Positions 47,132-56,470 of a stretch of 64,000 nucleotides of DNA are shown here, in pieces. Source of the stretch: Mesorhizobium loti. Lineage in GTDB: Bacteria; Pseudomonadota; Alphaproteobacteria; Rhizobiales; Rhizobiaceae. The stretch covers positions 1,074,347 through 1,138,346 of the forward strand of contig NZ_QGGH01000001.1 of NCBI RefSeq assembly GCF_003148495.1. Reading direction: 5' to 3'. The position numbers were made by a program, and so were the translations under genes. How positions within the stretch are numbered: the first letter of the stretch is position 1; every line of letters begins with the position of its first letter. Under the pieces are notes generated by a model that worked only from the letters and a program-made list of their open reading frames with translations, searched no databases and was not told the origin of the DNA.

Positions 47132-48280
47132 TTAGGCTGCCTGCACGTTCGACCACACGCGTTCCCATTTCTCGGGAGAGGATGGCTGATCAAACATGAA
47201 AAGATCCGCGATCTCGCTCGACCGATCCATCAGATAGACTTTACGCTCTTCCTCGGTCGAGATTCCTCTTAGATCGATTGTGGTCGAGCAGCCGGCCACC
47301 TCGCCGATCCGCTTCATGATCTCAGATGAGATCATTCTGTCGATGAATTTGTTGCACAGGTCGAGCTTGGGGCCATCCTCGACACCGGACGTTACAAGCC
47401 AAGTGTCGACCCAGCCCAATCCCCCTTCCTTCATCTTAAGCGTATGGCGGAAATCCTGTTTCGGGTTACGGTCTTTGGCCGTCAGAAGCTGACGGAATAC
47501 TTGCGCGAATTCGGTCGCCGCCACGACGGCGCCACTCTGCAAAAGCTGGAACAACGTCGGGTTGTCCTGATAGCGGGTCAGAAGCAGCGCCTTCTGTTCG
47601 ATCAGCAATTTCTTAACACCGTCAAGTTCCTCATCGGTCAGGACATATGGGTTGAAAGGCTTTCCATCCGGGCGAGGTTTTTCGCGCGAGCCCAACCGGT
47701 CCGTCACCAACAATGCCGCCAGGGCGATGTTTTCCTCGAAACGCGCGCTAGTGGACAGTTGGCCTGACAGGGCGGGATCGAACATGCATTCAATCGTACC
47801 CGTCTTCTCCGGCGCGACGACTGCCGCGTTGTACGTGATCCCATAGGCGCCCCAGCAGAACGGATAGCCGATCTTGCTGCCGGATGCCGGGTCGGTCAGC
47901 ACCTTGAACTTCTCGGCATGGAATTCCGGAAGGTAGTTTGCCGCGCTCGGCACGTGAGCGTAGTCGACACTGCGGATCAGTCCGTCTCGAAAATAGAGCT
48001 GCGGCCAGAAGCCATCGGCCTGGACCAAATCGAATTCCTTGGCACCGCCGACGCGCAGCTTGTTATAGGCTTCGGAATTGCCGTCGAAGAAAGTGGCGAC
48101 AAACTTGACGTTGTTCTCTTCCTCGAACTTCGAAACGACATCGGGAAGTACATAGGCCTCCCACATCAGCGCCCGCACCGTCTGTGTCTGCGCCCAGGCG
48201 GGCCGGATGAACGGCATGCATAGCGCAGCGCCTGCACCGGCGGCTAGGACGGAGCGTCTGCTAATCTTTTTTTCCTGCAT
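47132..48280 (-). CDS. ABC transporter substrate-binding protein, polyamine type (PotD/F-like)
   Basis: A 382-residue periplasmic protein. The N-terminus KKISRRSVLAAGAGAALCMPFIRPAWAQ has a twin-arginine-like signal (SRRSVL). The mature part runs VRALMWEAYVLPDVVSKFEEENNVKFVATFFDGNSEAYNKL as in PotD/PotF. It binds the imported solute, probably a polyamine, opine or related amine. It is the first gene of the transporter, with AAGGGGA before the ATG. The aminotransferase gene lies just upstream on the same strand. Confidence 0.92.
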   Translation of the reverse strand: MQEKKISRRSVLAAGAGAALCMPFIRPAWAQTQTVRALMWEAYVLPDVVSKFEEENNVKFVATFFDGNSEAYNKLRVGGAKEFDLVQADGFWPQLYFRDGLIRSVDYAHVPSAANYLPEFHAEKFKVLTDPASGSKIGYPFCWGAYGITYNAAVVAPEKTGTIECMFDPALSGQLSTSARFEENIALAALLVTDRLGSREKPRPDGKPFNPYVLTDEELDGVKKLLIEQKALLLTRYQDNPTLFQLLQSGAVVAATEFAQVFRQLLTAKDRNPKQDFRHTLKMKEGGLGWVDTWLVTSGVEDGPKLDLCNKFIDRMISSEIMKRIGEVAGCSTTIDLRGISTEEERKVYLMDRSSEIADLFMFDQPSSPEKWERVWSNVQAA

Positions 48281-48385
48281 AGTGATCCCCTTTTCGATGT
48301 TAGTATCTGCGTACTAATTTTCATGGTCTGTGGTATACGTTGAGGCTGGTCTGATCCTCCTGATCGTTCCGGCTTGTGTTGACGG

Positions 48386-49717
48386 TTAAGCGATTCCATC
48401 GGCCTCGATCGAGCCGAGCACATCGTCGAGCACGTCGAGTGCGTGCGACATGTCTTCATGCGTGCAGTCCAGCGGCGGCTTCACCTTGATCAGGTTGCCG
48501 AGGCCGGCATAGCGGCTTTCGCCAAAGAGCACGCCCTTCTCGAGACCGCGCCGGTATACTTCCGAGGCGGCCTTTGTGGCTGGCTCTTTGCTGACCCGGT
48601 CTTTGACCAGTTCGAGCGAGACGAACAGGCCAGGGCCGCGGATATCGCCAATCAGCTTGCGGCGATCCGCCATTTCGTGGAGCCGCTGTGTTGCAAAGGC
48701 GCCGTGGTCGCGTGCCTTGCCGCACAGATCGTCGGCGATGATCGCGTCGATCGTGGCGACGGCCGCCGCCATCGCGACCGGAAACTGACCGAAGGTCAGC
48801 GCGTCCTCGCCCGACTCGAAACCGGTCAGCCGCTCGCTCGCCAAGATGCCGGCCAACGGGAAACCTCCGCTGATACCCTTGCCGAAGGTCATGATGTCGG
48901 GAACGATGCCGAAATAGTCGGCCGCGAACATTGCACCCGTGCGGCCGAAGCAACTCTGGATCTCGTCCCAGATCAGGATGATGTCGTTCCGGTCGCAAAT
49001 GTCGCGCACGCCTCTCAGGAACGACAGCGGCAGATCGATGTGGCCGCCATTGCCGGGAATTGGCTCCATCATGATGGCGACGACACCACCATCGACGCCC
49101 TTGTGGATCGTCTCTTCCAGCAGTCGCAGACAGAGCTTTGATTCCATCTCGACATCCATACCCAGCCGCGGACGATAGGGATCGGGATGCGGCACACGGG
49201 TAAAGCGCGGCTGGATCGGCAGGAAAGGGTTGTTTGGATGCGGCCAGCTGGCCGCCATCGTGGTCAGCGAACGGCCATGATAGGCGTCCTGCAGCACGAT
49301 GATATTGTGGCGACCAGGCTTGTTCTTGAACGCAAGCTTCATGGCCATTTCGACGGCCAGGCTGCCGTGCAGGCAGTAGCCGATGCGATTCAGGTCGCCG
49401 GGCGAGATCTCGCGCAGCTTGGCGGTGAGCTTGAGCAGTGGGATCGTGTTGAAGTTCGGCCGGGCGTGGGTGATTTCGCGCAACTGGGCGATCGCCGCTT
49501 CCACCACACGTGGATCATTGGCGCCGAGATTGTTCGACCACGCCTGGGAGGTGCAGTCGAGATATTGGCGGCCTTGGTCGTCCCAGACATACGAGCCTTT
49601 GGCGCGCACCAGCGTAATCTTTGCTTCGTCGCCCCCCAATGGATCGTGGATCAGCGACTGCTTACCCTGTTCCAGAATGTTTCTAGAATGAGACGTGTCT
49701 GTCTGGCTGATATTCAT
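48386..49717 (-). CDS. Class III PLP-dependent aminotransferase
   Basis: A 443-residue enzyme of the GABA/ornithine/putrescine transaminase group. GSLAVEMAMKLAFKNKPGRHNIIVLQDAYHGRS binds the cofactor phosphate, IWDEIQSCFGRTGAMFAAD carries the Asp that holds the PLP nitrogen, and MTFGKGISGGFPLAGI contains the Schiff-base lysine. Placed before a polyamine-type importer and divergent from a LysR gene, it probably removes the amino group from the imported amine. The exact substrate cannot be read. Confidence 0.93.
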   Translation of the reverse strand: MNISQTDTSHSRNILEQGKQSLIHDPLGGDEAKITLVRAKGSYVWDDQGRQYLDCTSQAWSNNLGANDPRVVEAAIAQLREITHARPNFNTIPLLKLTAKLREISPGDLNRIGYCLHGSLAVEMAMKLAFKNKPGRHNIIVLQDAYHGRSLTTMAASWPHPNNPFLPIQPRFTRVPHPDPYRPRLGMDVEMESKLCLRLLEETIHKGVDGGVVAIMMEPIPGNGGHIDLPLSFLRGVRDICDRNDIILIWDEIQSCFGRTGAMFAADYFGIVPDIMTFGKGISGGFPLAGILASERLTGFESGEDALTFGQFPVAMAAAVATIDAIIADDLCGKARDHGAFATQRLHEMADRRKLIGDIRGPGLFVSLELVKDRVSKEPATKAASEVYRRGLEKGVLFGESRYAGLGNLIKVKPPLDCTHEDMSHALDVLDDVLGSIEADGIA

Positions 49718-49809
49718 GGCTCACCTCAACCTATTGGGATGTGGCTGATTATCGGCGTGGACCGCTTGACAACAAGGACGAATAGCTGAACGATTAATTC
49801 GTGACGCTT

Positions 49810-50700
49810 ATGAATATCCAAGTTCGCCATATTCATTCCTTCATCGCCGTCGCGAATGAGAAAAGCTTCGCGCGGGCTGCCGAGAAGCTGAATGTCTCTC
49901 AACCAGCCCTGTCGCAGACGATCATCCAATTGGAACAGACCCTGGGCTTTCCGGTGTTTGAGCGCACCACCCGAAGTGTCAGTCTGACGCCGTCGGGCGA
50001 AAAGCTGTTGGCTAGGGCGCGGGCGATTAGCCAATCGCTCGAAGCCCTGTACGGTGAGGCACGGTCGCTGCAACTCGCGCTCAAGAACGAATTGCGCGTT
50101 GGGTACATGATCGGTACCGCCGTGCAGTTTATCCCAGCAATCGTTCGTGAGTTTGAGCGAATTCGTCCGGGTGCCTCCCTCCACCTGCAAGAGTTTGATT
50201 TCTCGGATCCGAGCGCCGGCCTGAGAGACGGCAAGGTCGATTGTGGTATCATTCGGCCGCCGATCGACCTGGACGACATCGACCTTGTCGAAATCGCACG
50301 CGAGAAATGTGTCGCATGTCTCCCTACGGGACACCGCCTTAGTCGGCAGGAAACGGTTGTGCTCGACGATATACTCGACGAGCCGATCATTGCCGCGCCG
50401 GTGCCGGGCGTATGGCGCGACTACTGGTTAGCAAATGACTACCGCGTCGACAGGCCGGCGAAAGTTGTGTTCGAGGCTGCCACCGTCGAATCCGAGCTTC
50501 AGGCGGTCGCATCCGGTCGCGGCATAAGCATCACCGCCGACAGCACCGCGCAATACTACGCTCGGCCAGGCGTGGTCTTCAGGCCGATTCGTGACATGCG
50601 GGAATGCGTCATCGCCATCGGTTATCGAGGCACGCCGAACAAGCTGGTCGCAGATTTCATTTCGGTGGTAAACCGGGTTTCCCAAGGCCACGATGGCTAA
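49810..50700 (+). CDS. LysR-family regulator of the amine-uptake cluster
   Basis: A 296-residue LysR protein (NIQVRHIHSFIAVANEKSFARAAEKLNVSQPALSQTIIQLEQTLGF) with a normal effector domain. I chose the ATG at 49810; a GTG three codons upstream is an alternative, and neither has a strong ribosome site. It diverges from the aminotransferase gene, 92 bases away, and probably activates the aminotransferase-importer operon in response to its substrate. Confidence 0.92.
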   Translation: MNIQVRHIHSFIAVANEKSFARAAEKLNVSQPALSQTIIQLEQTLGFPVFERTTRSVSLTPSGEKLLARARAISQSLEALYGEARSLQLALKNELRVGYMIGTAVQFIPAIVREFERIRPGASLHLQEFDFSDPSAGLRDGKVDCGIIRPPIDLDDIDLVEIAREKCVACLPTGHRLSRQETVVLDDILDEPIIAAPVPGVWRDYWLANDYRVDRPAKVVFEAATVESELQAVASGRGISITADSTAQYYARPGVVFRPIRDMRECVIAIGYRGTPNKLVADFISVVNRVSQGHDG

Positions 50701-50968
50701 GTTGGGAGATAGCGGCGCGCCATGTTTCTGCTGTCCATGTCCTCCGCCTAACAGCACCTCGATCGAGGCATGAGGATTGCGGAGTTGCAGGCACTCCCCC
50801 GAGAATTCCAGCCTGCCGTCACGCACCCTGGCCGCAGACGCTTCAACACGCCGTGATCATTGGTAGGCAACCCCCGCTTCGCCAGCGGAGGGGAAATCAT
50901 CCGCGGGTATGATGAAGTCAACAACCCTGCACAGTGCATCCATATCGCGTCGTTCAGGACATATGTCC

Positions 50969-52069
50969 TTAGTCGCCATGCAGAGCGCTCCCGTTTTCGC
51001 GGTCGAAGACGTAAATGCTTTTGGGATCGACGCATAGGGTAAGCCGGGTTCCACGTCTTAGCGAGGCATCAGGCGACACGCGCGCAACGGCCTTCGTGCC
51101 GGCGATGATGAAGTGTACCAGGGTATCCATTCCAAGAGGCTCGACAAGCTCTGCAACGGCTTCGATCCGGGTCGATATTTGGCCTCCGTTTGGACTGAGG
51201 GATAAATGTTCGGGCCGGATGCCGAGGTCGACTGTCCGCCCCACCGCGTCGGCGAATCTGGAAATGCCTCCAGGCAGTTCGAGACGCGAGCCATCGGACA
51301 GGACGCCAATCAGTTGTTCTCCATGTCGTTCTAACGCTGCGCTGACGAAATTCATGCCAGGCGACCCGATGAACCCGGCTACGAACTTGGTCGCCGGTTT
51401 CAAGTATAGTTCCTGAGGCGGCGCGATCTGCTCTATCTTGCCGGCATTCATGACGACCACCCTGTCGGCAAGCGTCATCGCCTCGATCTGGTCATGGGTG
51501 ACATAGACCGTTGTGGTCGGCACCGCCTCGTGGATCTGTTTTATCTCCGCGCGCATCTGGACGCGGAGCTTGGCATCCAAGTTCGAGAGCGGCTCGTCGA
51601 ACAGGAATACCGCCGGATTTCTGATCATGGCGCGCCCCATTGCAACGCGTTGGCGCTGTCCGCCAGAGAGTTGCCTTGGTTTGCGTTTAAGCAGGTGGCC
51701 GATGTCCAGGATCCGGGCGGTCTCGATCAGTCTCGTTTGGATTTCACCACGTGGCGTCTTCTTCAAACGCAGCCCGAACGTGATGTTGTCCTCAACCGAA
51801 AGATGCGGGTAAAGCGCATAATTCTGGAAAACCATGGCGATGTCACGTTCTCCCGGCAGGAGGTCGTTAACCCGTCGCTCGCCGATTTTTATCTCTCCAC
51901 CCGTGATGGTCTCGAGTCCGGCGATCATGCGCAGTGTGGTGGATTTTCCACATCCGGAAGGGCCGACCAGCACCACGAACTCGTGATCCTTGATGCTGAG
52001 GTCGATTCCGTGGACGGTTTGAACGTCCCCATAGGCCTTGACGACTTTGTTCAGCTCGATGGCGGCCAT
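50969..52069 (-). CDS. Sugar-type ABC transporter ATPase (MalK/UgpC-like)
   Basis: A 366-residue ATPase: Walker A GPSGCGKST, signature LSGGQRQRVAMGRAM, Walker B VFLFDEPLSNLD, VYVTHDQIEAM, and a C-terminal OB/TOBE regulatory domain of the MalK/UgpC group (DLGIRPEHLSLS). It serves the binding protein and permeases encoded on the other strand at 56.5-59.6 kb, because no other importer nearby lacks an ATPase. It ends the minus-strand unit of ROK, M81 and M24-like genes. Confidence 0.93.
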   Translation of the reverse strand: MAAIELNKVVKAYGDVQTVHGIDLSIKDHEFVVLVGPSGCGKSTTLRMIAGLETITGGEIKIGERRVNDLLPGERDIAMVFQNYALYPHLSVEDNITFGLRLKKTPRGEIQTRLIETARILDIGHLLKRKPRQLSGGQRQRVAMGRAMIRNPAVFLFDEPLSNLDAKLRVQMRAEIKQIHEAVPTTTVYVTHDQIEAMTLADRVVVMNAGKIEQIAPPQELYLKPATKFVAGFIGSPGMNFVSAALERHGEQLIGVLSDGSRLELPGGISRFADAVGRTVDLGIRPEHLSLSPNGGQISTRIEAVAELVEPLGMDTLVHFIIAGTKAVARVSPDASLRRGTRLTLCVDPKSIYVFDRENGSALHGD

Positions 52070-52096
52070 AAGCCCTCCGGTGTTGGGTCTTGGCGG

Positions 52097-53464
52097 TTAT
52101 CGATCGCGGACGAGGATGTTATCGCTCTTGAGCCAGAACGGCGCGAAATAGAGCGGTGTCGAGGAAAGCGGCAGGATGTCCGCCCGTAGTTCCACGCCAA
52201 TCACGTTCTTCATGAAATCGCGGCGCGCGGCGATGCGCTTGAACGTCGACGGATGCTTGACCTCGATTTGGGATCTCAGCGGTGCGTCGGCAAACACCAC
52301 GGCGTCCTCGCAGTTCAACGCCCAGCCGACTGCGATCGGCGTCGGGATCACGTCGACCTGGAAATGCATGCCCGAGCGGATGCGGTCGTTCGAGCCAGGC
52401 CGAACCGGGCTATGTGTCCACTCCTCGTAGCCGCCAAGATGCCCCGGATTGAGAGCCGGCCCGAGCTTCGATTTTGCGAGCGTCGATACTACCGTTTCAT
52501 GAAGAGTGCCGCCCTCGACGCCGATCGCGGCCGTCTCGTACCAGGAAATCAGGCCTTGAAAATAACCCTTGGCGATAGCGAGAAACTCGTCGTTGGCGAC
52601 ATCGAAAAGGCCCGCTCGGGAGGAAAGACCGCCCCAATGTCCGATTGCGGTCGTAACACCGTCGCCACGCTTGAGCTTGCGGCCCGTTGCGCTTCGCAGG
52701 CCAATCACGGTTTCACCCTTGCTGGCCGACGCGAACATGGTATGGACGTTCAGCGGGTCTCCAGCATATCCCATGCGCGAGACGGCATCGAACTCGCTGT
52801 CACCCTCCTGGACCCCGGAAACGATCCTCCACGTCGCCAGTGAGCTGCGTGTTGCAGCCCATTCGAACGCCGCGATCTGATCAGCATCGACGGTGACGGC
52901 GACGCCGTTTTCCGGGTGCATCAGGATATGGGTCGCATCCCGCAGCCTGCCGGAAGGGCCGACCGCTCGCTGAAACGCCTGTACGTAGACCGCGGGGACG
53001 AAATAGGCTGTTTCGGAAGCTTCGTCCTCAAATGGCTCGAGATACTTCCAGCCCACCAGCCCTATGGTGTCGCCTGCCTTGATTCCAGCGTCGCCAAGAC
53101 GGTCGGAAAAGCGAGGGAAACGAGAGCGATCCTGCGCCATGAGGCTCAGGGTCTGGCTCAAAAGCACCGTCAATCCCGACAAGCGCGCGAGTGGAGCGTA
53201 GCTTTCGGACTCGTTGCCGGTGAGCAGTACACGCTTGTTGTTCGGCCCAAGAAGAAGGAAGGCTTCTTCGAAGCGCGGCTCGAAACCCGTCAGGAAAGCG
53301 ATGTTGCCGAAATGCTCCCGATCGGCATAAACGGCCAGCCAGTCGCACCCCGCTTTGTCATAGGCGGCGCGGACACGAGCATCATATATCTCAGCGGGAA
53401 CGTGCGGCCTTTCGCCGAGGATGCCGAAGTCCGGCAACCGAACGGATGTGAGGGAAATGGTCAT
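52097..53464 (-). CDS. M24-family (Xaa-Pro peptidase/creatinase-like) protein with altered metal site
   Basis: A 455-residue protein with a two-domain layout like prolidases and creatinase: an N-terminal domain (CDWLAVYADREHFGNIAFLTGF) and a C-terminal pita-bread-like domain (LNPGHLGGYEEWTHSPV; SGMHFQVDVIPTP; NCEDAVVFADAPL). The Asp-x(n)-Asp metal pair of M24 peptidases is not evident; the matching stretch is VTTAIGHWGGLSSRAG. It may therefore be a non-metal amidinohydrolase-like enzyme, as creatinase is, or use another site. AAGGA precedes the ATG. Confidence 0.75.
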   Translation of the reverse strand: MTISLTSVRLPDFGILGERPHVPAEIYDARVRAAYDKAGCDWLAVYADREHFGNIAFLTGFEPRFEEAFLLLGPNNKRVLLTGNESESYAPLARLSGLTVLLSQTLSLMAQDRSRFPRFSDRLGDAGIKAGDTIGLVGWKYLEPFEDEASETAYFVPAVYVQAFQRAVGPSGRLRDATHILMHPENGVAVTVDADQIAAFEWAATRSSLATWRIVSGVQEGDSEFDAVSRMGYAGDPLNVHTMFASASKGETVIGLRSATGRKLKRGDGVTTAIGHWGGLSSRAGLFDVANDEFLAIAKGYFQGLISWYETAAIGVEGGTLHETVVSTLAKSKLGPALNPGHLGGYEEWTHSPVRPGSNDRIRSGMHFQVDVIPTPIAVGWALNCEDAVVFADAPLRSQIEVKHPSTFKRIAARRDFMKNVIGVELRADILPLSSTPLYFAPFWLKSDNILVRDR

Positions 53465-53521
53465 TTGGCATCCTTTTGTTTGTGCCGGCGCGAGAGCTGT
53501 TGAAATTGGCTGCGAGGGAGA

Positions 53522-55009
53522 TCAATCGCCGTACATCCGGGCCTGCGCGTCCCATTCGAAATCTTTGTCGAGAGGGTAGGTCGGACGAGGCAACAGGTTC
53601 CATTGCAACTGCGTCATGTCCAATTGCGAGGTGCCGTCGCTCAGCAGCAGGATATGGCGAGCCGAGACATCTTCGAGCTGAGGATGGAGATACCCAAGCT
53701 TGACGACATATGCCTTGTGCTCGGTTGGACTGATGTCCATTGCAACGAAATGGTGCGGCGTGGTTATGCCGATGGCATTGGCGTGGAATGTTGCAATCAC
53801 GTTGCCGCTTCGCACCTTGGCCCACGCGCCCTCCTTGGATCGGTATGGCTGAAATCCCGGCAGCACCAACTCTTCTCCGCATGCCTCCACGAGCACGCTG
53901 ACGCGGCGCGCCGTCTTCGGACGGGAAAGATGCTCGGCCCCCAATTCGATTTCCACCGTCGAGCCGACACCGGCCTGGACGAGTTTACGGACAGTCTCGG
54001 GAGCTGTAATGCCGGCGACAACGACATCGCGGACCTGTTCGTCGTCGAGCGCTGCCTGCAAGACAAGGGTCAGATCTCCGGCCGCACCGGCCGTGGTGTT
54101 GTCTCCCGAATCGGATACGAACACGGGGCGCTGCGGGCATTCGACCGCGAGTCTCAGTCCCTGCCGAACCTCGGCGGTCTCCATCTTGAGATTGAATTCT
54201 GCGCGCTTCGCCCATATGGCTTGCGCCAACCGTGTGGCCTGCACGCGCGCCAGCTCGGCGTCGCCGTCGCTTACTGCAATCGCCGATACGGCGGTCCAGG
54301 GCCTGTCGTTCCACGCGAATCCGACAAGGATGTTCGCCTCCATCATGCCTGGCACGCTGTCGTATTCGGGCAAGGAGCCGTAGAGGCTTTTCGCGGGCTC
54401 CAGGGTTGTGACCGCCGTCTCCCCGGGGACGAGAATTGGTAGGCTCACGACGGATTTCTTGGGCGTAATGCCGGTTCGAATGACCCGGATAAGCTGGTCG
54501 GCGGCTCGGTACCCCGTCTGCCTGTCGTCACGATGCGGCGCGGTGCGCAGAACGCTGATGACCGTGGACGCCTCGAGAAGTTCCGGAGTCATGTCGCCAT
54601 GGAGATCGAGCGACACGCCGATCGGCACATCAGGCCCAAGGACATTCCTGATGGCCTGAATGAAATCGGTGTCTGCGTCGATGTCCAAACCCTGGACCTC
54701 CAACGCGCCATGATTGGCAACGAGCATCCCGTCGAACGGCCCGCGTTCGCTGATCAGCGCGAGCGTCTTTTCCTTGACGTCTTGATATGCCGACAGTTCC
54801 AGCGGCCCGCCGGGCAGCGCAGTGGCCCAGTACAACGGGACCGCCTCGACGTCGCTATCCTGCGCCATGCGCGCTAGCATGCCCCGGACCATCCAGACAT
54901 CGCCTTCGGACAAGTCCCTGCCGGTGTAGTGTTGTATCGCGTCCTGCGTGGTTGGAACCGGAGAGGCGAGCATGATTTCAATGGAGAGGCCGACGATAGC
55001 TATGCGCAT
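53522..55009 (-). CDS. M81-family (MlrC-like) metallopeptidase
   Basis: A 495-residue protein matching the M81 family, named after the microcystin-degradation enzyme MlrC. It has IGVSLDLHGDMTPELLEAS, RTAPHRDDRQTGYRAADQLI and VFVSDSGDNTTAGAAGDLTLVL, which hold the likely zinc ligands. The usual HETNTF motif near the N-terminus is replaced by SIEIMLASP, so one ligand may differ. The start at 55009 follows the ROK gene by about 30 bases. It probably hydrolyses a small peptide or amide brought in by the linked importer. Confidence 0.85.
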   Translation of the reverse strand: MRIAIVGLSIEIMLASPVPTTQDAIQHYTGRDLSEGDVWMVRGMLARMAQDSDVEAVPLYWATALPGGPLELSAYQDVKEKTLALISERGPFDGMLVANHGALEVQGLDIDADTDFIQAIRNVLGPDVPIGVSLDLHGDMTPELLEASTVISVLRTAPHRDDRQTGYRAADQLIRVIRTGITPKKSVVSLPILVPGETAVTTLEPAKSLYGSLPEYDSVPGMMEANILVGFAWNDRPWTAVSAIAVSDGDAELARVQATRLAQAIWAKRAEFNLKMETAEVRQGLRLAVECPQRPVFVSDSGDNTTAGAAGDLTLVLQAALDDEQVRDVVVAGITAPETVRKLVQAGVGSTVEIELGAEHLSRPKTARRVSVLVEACGEELVLPGFQPYRSKEGAWAKVRSGNVIATFHANAIGITTPHHFVAMDISPTEHKAYVVKLGYLHPQLEDVSARHILLLSDGTSQLDMTQLQWNLLPRPTYPLDKDFEWDAQARMYGD

Positions 55010-55040
55010 TCTCTGACTTTCGGACGGACTTGGATTGAGT

Positions 55041-56201
55041 TCATGGAAGGACGTGCGGAGAATCGAGACCCGTGACACCGTCCAGCGCGAGTGCGACACC
55101 ACCGAGAAACGGGCTGACCGTCGACAACTGCGAGAAAATGACCTTGGTCTGGACCGACATCGAAGGATGCGCCAGTCGCTGCAGGGCGCGTTCGACCGCT
55201 GGCCGAAGGTAAGGTTCTGCGCTCGCCATATCGCCGCCAAGGCAAACCAATGGCGGATTGAAGATGTTCACGAGACTGGAAATCGCAGAACCGAGGACTG
55301 CGCCAGCATTGTCGAGCACACCGACAACGACCTCATCATTCGCGTTGGCGCGCTCAATGATCTCTTTGAAGGAGGATGGCAGATTGCCGGTCAGCCTGCC
55401 GATCTCCTCTGCCAGCGCAGGCTCGCAAAGGTAGGCTGAAAGGCAACCCGAGGCGCCGCAGGAACAATAGCGGCCTTGCGGGACCACCTTGATATGTCCC
55501 AGTTCTCCCGCCAGTCCCGTCGAACCGCGATAGATGTCGCCGTCGAGGAATAGAGCGCCGCCGACGCCAGAGCCCGAGAACAGATAAATAAAATCTCTGA
55601 CGTCGACGCATTCACCGAACATGTATTCCGCCATCGCGGCGGCCTTGCCGTCATTGCCCGCAAAAACGGGAGCATCCAGTGCAGAGGAGAACATATCCAC
55701 CACAGGGACGCCGCGCCATCCAAGGACGGGAGCGTGAAGCAGTACGCCCTCGTCCGTGAGGAGGCCTGGAAGTGAAATGCCGACTCCGAGCGTCTCGCTG
55801 TCGCGACCGCATTCACTGACTATTTCCTTCACCCCCCGAGCGACGACATCGGCGACTTCGTCGAGCTTTCCATCGAAAGCCTGGACCTTGGAGCACACAG
55901 GGATTCCGTCGAGTGCGGCGGCGACATAGCCGATTGTGTCAGCCTCGATCTGAACGCCAACGATCAGACCGCTTTCGGGAGAGATGGTGAGGCCTTCCAT
56001 AGGGCGACCAGGTTTGTTGCTGGTCGCCACAGGGTTGCGTTCAACCAGTCCCAACTCACTGAATTGATTGACAATGGAGGAGACGACAGACTTGTCGATG
56101 CCCGTCTTGGCGACGATGTCGCGCTGCGAAACGTTAGGCTCGATGCGTATCCTGTGAAAGATCGCATTGGCATTGAAATGCCTGATGTACGACTTGCTCA
56201 A
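55041..56201 (-). CDS. ROK-family repressor (NagC/XylR-like)
   Basis: A 386-residue regulator with an N-terminal winged helix (SYIRHFNANAIFHRIRIEPNVSQRDIVAKTGIDKSVVSSIVNQFSELGL) and a ROK sugar-kinase-like domain. The kinase-like domain has HIKVVPQGRYCSCGASGCLSAYL, which carries the zinc Cys-His cluster. The start codon is TTG, preceded by CGGAGCAAGG. It is divergent from the ABC binding-protein gene across 270 AT-rich bases and probably represses both directions until a sugar or sugar-amide ligand binds. Confidence 0.9.
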   Translation of the reverse strand: MSKSYIRHFNANAIFHRIRIEPNVSQRDIVAKTGIDKSVVSSIVNQFSELGLVERNPVATSNKPGRPMEGLTISPESGLIVGVQIEADTIGYVAAALDGIPVCSKVQAFDGKLDEVADVVARGVKEIVSECGRDSETLGVGISLPGLLTDEGVLLHAPVLGWRGVPVVDMFSSALDAPVFAGNDGKAAAMAEYMFGECVDVRDFIYLFSGSGVGGALFLDGDIYRGSTGLAGELGHIKVVPQGRYCSCGASGCLSAYLCEPALAEEIGRLTGNLPSSFKEIIERANANDEVVVGVLDNAGAVLGSAISSLVNIFNPPLVCLGGDMASAEPYLRPAVERALQRLAHPSMSVQTKVIFSQLSTVSPFLGGVALALDGVTGLDSPHVLP

Positions 56202-56238
56202 GCCTTGCTCCGATATTTTTCTTGTTTTGAGAATAATT

Positions 56239-56257
56239 CATACGAGGAGGCCGTATG
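56239..56257. promoter_or_regulatory. Inverted repeat in the ROK-ABC control region
   Basis: CATACG (56239-56244) and CGTATG (56252-56257) are separated by seven bases, within the AT-rich gap between the ROK gene and the binding-protein gene. It could be an operator for the ROK protein. The rest of the gap (to 56470) is AT-rich and should hold both promoters. Confidence 0.4.
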
Positions 56258-56470
56258 GGTTGTCAATCGACGAACACCTGTGAATTTCATTTTTCGTATT
56301 AATATCGTTATATATCAATCTGTTGCGTGAATTGTCTTCATCGTATGGCTCGCCCACTGGGATATTTTGAACGCGATCTGTTGACGCGCATCGTTTTTTG
56401 GAGGTAGGTTTTTCTTGTTTACAGAATATATGCCGACGGCAAAACGCTCGGCTGAACAGAGGGTAGAACA

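Noticed and set aside
50748..51035. Minus-strand frame between the LysR and ATPase genes
   Set aside because: Arg/Leu-rich, no ribosome site, and overlaps the ATPase end in another frame.
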